Below, piece by piece: positions 41,781-41,897 of a stretch of DNA of 41,897 nt. The stretch is from assembly GCA_021792405.1 (NCBI GenBank), contig JAJYUU010000021.1, positions 1 through 41,897 of the forward strand, written 5' to 3'. The notes beneath the pieces were generated by a model that saw only the letters and a list, made by a program, of their open reading frames with translations, was not told the DNA's origin and did no database searches. A program made the translations under genes and the position numbers. Numbering within the stretch: the first letter of the stretch is position 1; the number at the start of each line of letters is the position of its first letter. Source of the stretch: Actinomycetes bacterium. Lineage in GTDB: Bacteria > Actinomycetota > Actinomycetes > Streptosporangiales > Streptosporangiaceae.

Positions 41781-41809
41781 TTGCCAACCTCTCGGTCGGC
41801 TGGCAGACT
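41781..41809 (+). promoter_or_regulatory. Probable dnaK promoter
   Basis: TTGCCA (41781-41786), 17-nt spacer, CAGACT (41804-41809), similar to the actinobacterial housekeeping TTGACN-N17-TAGRNT. It sits between the two HAIR elements; the second would cover the transcription start. Confidence 0.5.
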
Positions 41810-41828
41810 TGAGTGGTCAGGACTCAAT
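41808..41828. promoter_or_regulatory. HAIR operator 2 (HspR binding site) upstream of dnaK
   Basis: CTTGAGT-GGTCAGG-ACTCAAT matches CTTGAGT-N7-ACTCAAG except the last base. In Streptomyces and mycobacteria HspR with DnaK as co-repressor binds such sites to autoregulate the dnaK-grpE-dnaJ-hspR operon. Confidence 0.85.
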
Positions 41829-41862
41829 CTTTCAGTACGAGACGAAACCAAGGACAGAACAC

Positions 41863-41897
41863 ATGGCACGTGCGGTAGGCATCGACCTGGGGACGAC
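41863..41897 (+). CDS. dnaK: Molecular chaperone DnaK (Hsp70), N-terminal start only
   Basis: The window ends after 35 nt of this gene. The reading MARAVGIDLGT is the invariant start of actinobacterial DnaK, including the first phosphate-binding loop of the ATPase. AAGGA lies 8 nt before the ATG. Two HAIR sites upstream confirm the assignment; grpE, dnaJ and hspR are expected to follow outside the window. Confidence 0.93.
   Translation, partial: MARAVGIDLGT

Overview
The window reads as a piece of chromosome from a high-GC Gram-positive actinobacterium (Actinomycetota). GC is very high throughout, GTG and TTG starts are frequent, and menaquinone biosynthesis (menG), a protein O-mannosyltransferase, a TamR/tam pair and HspR-type HAIR operators before dnaK are all present. 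Several gene orders (glmU-prs-rplY-pth beside a tRNA-Gln; metG-tatD-rsmA-ispE-ABC-F; rsmI divergent from pmt) are familiar from Streptomyces and relatives. The resuscitation-promoting-factor gene that often separates tatD from rsmA is missing. I cannot name the genus.

Layout. 1-122 is non-coding and carries a textbook Rex (NADH/NAD+ sensor) operator. 123-4697, minus strand: menG, a sulfate-activation set (cysQ-cysD-cysN) and pth. 4802-7707, minus strand: rplY, prs and a glmU whose acetyltransferase half has been removed by what looks like a clean in-frame deletion. 8100-8990: tRNA-Gln(UUG), with a convergent helix-turn-helix/nuclease-like gene whose 3' end runs into the tRNA and which carries a degenerate copy of the tRNA 3' end. 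9071-12444: a desaturase with a tandem palindromic operator, a TetR regulator, and divergent tam/tamR with paired operators. 12569-18989, minus strand: ABC-F ATPase, ispE, rsmA, tatD and metG with ATGA/GTGA-type overlaps. 19029-21749: a VOC/glyoxalase gene remnant, rsmI, and divergent pmt. 21917-26042: a SigR/SigH-like ECF sigma factor without an adjacent anti-sigma gene, an enoyl-CoA hydratase, a short-chain dehydrogenase and a DHA2 multidrug exporter. 26290-28679: a vapBC-type toxin-antitoxin pair with an AGCGCT-repeat operator and probable leaderless start, then a KamA-family radical-SAM gene behind a leader that can fold. 29092-35239: a divergent PlsX-like protein, argS, a secreted protein, and an OmpR-type response regulator/histidine kinase pair. 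35246-37411: a large membrane-anchored Fe-S oxidoreductase on the minus strand. 37568-41710: two close paralogues of a PIG-V-like multi-pass mannosyltransferase flanking a GT87-like mannosyltransferase. 41755-41897: two HAIR elements, a promoter and the first codons of dnaK.

The genes are mostly housekeeping: cell-wall precursor and PRPP supply, translation quality control, sulfur assimilation and isoprenoid synthesis. Mixed in are envelope glycosylation genes (pmt, two PIG-V-like, GT87) and stress regulators (Rex site, TamR, SigR-like, HspR sites). The most unusual items are the deleted and active-site-drifted glmU, the tRNA-linked nuclease-like gene, the divergent plsX copy, the possible structured leader of the KamA-like gene, and the duplicated PIG-V genes around GT87. 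I see no CRISPR array, insertion sequence or prophage.
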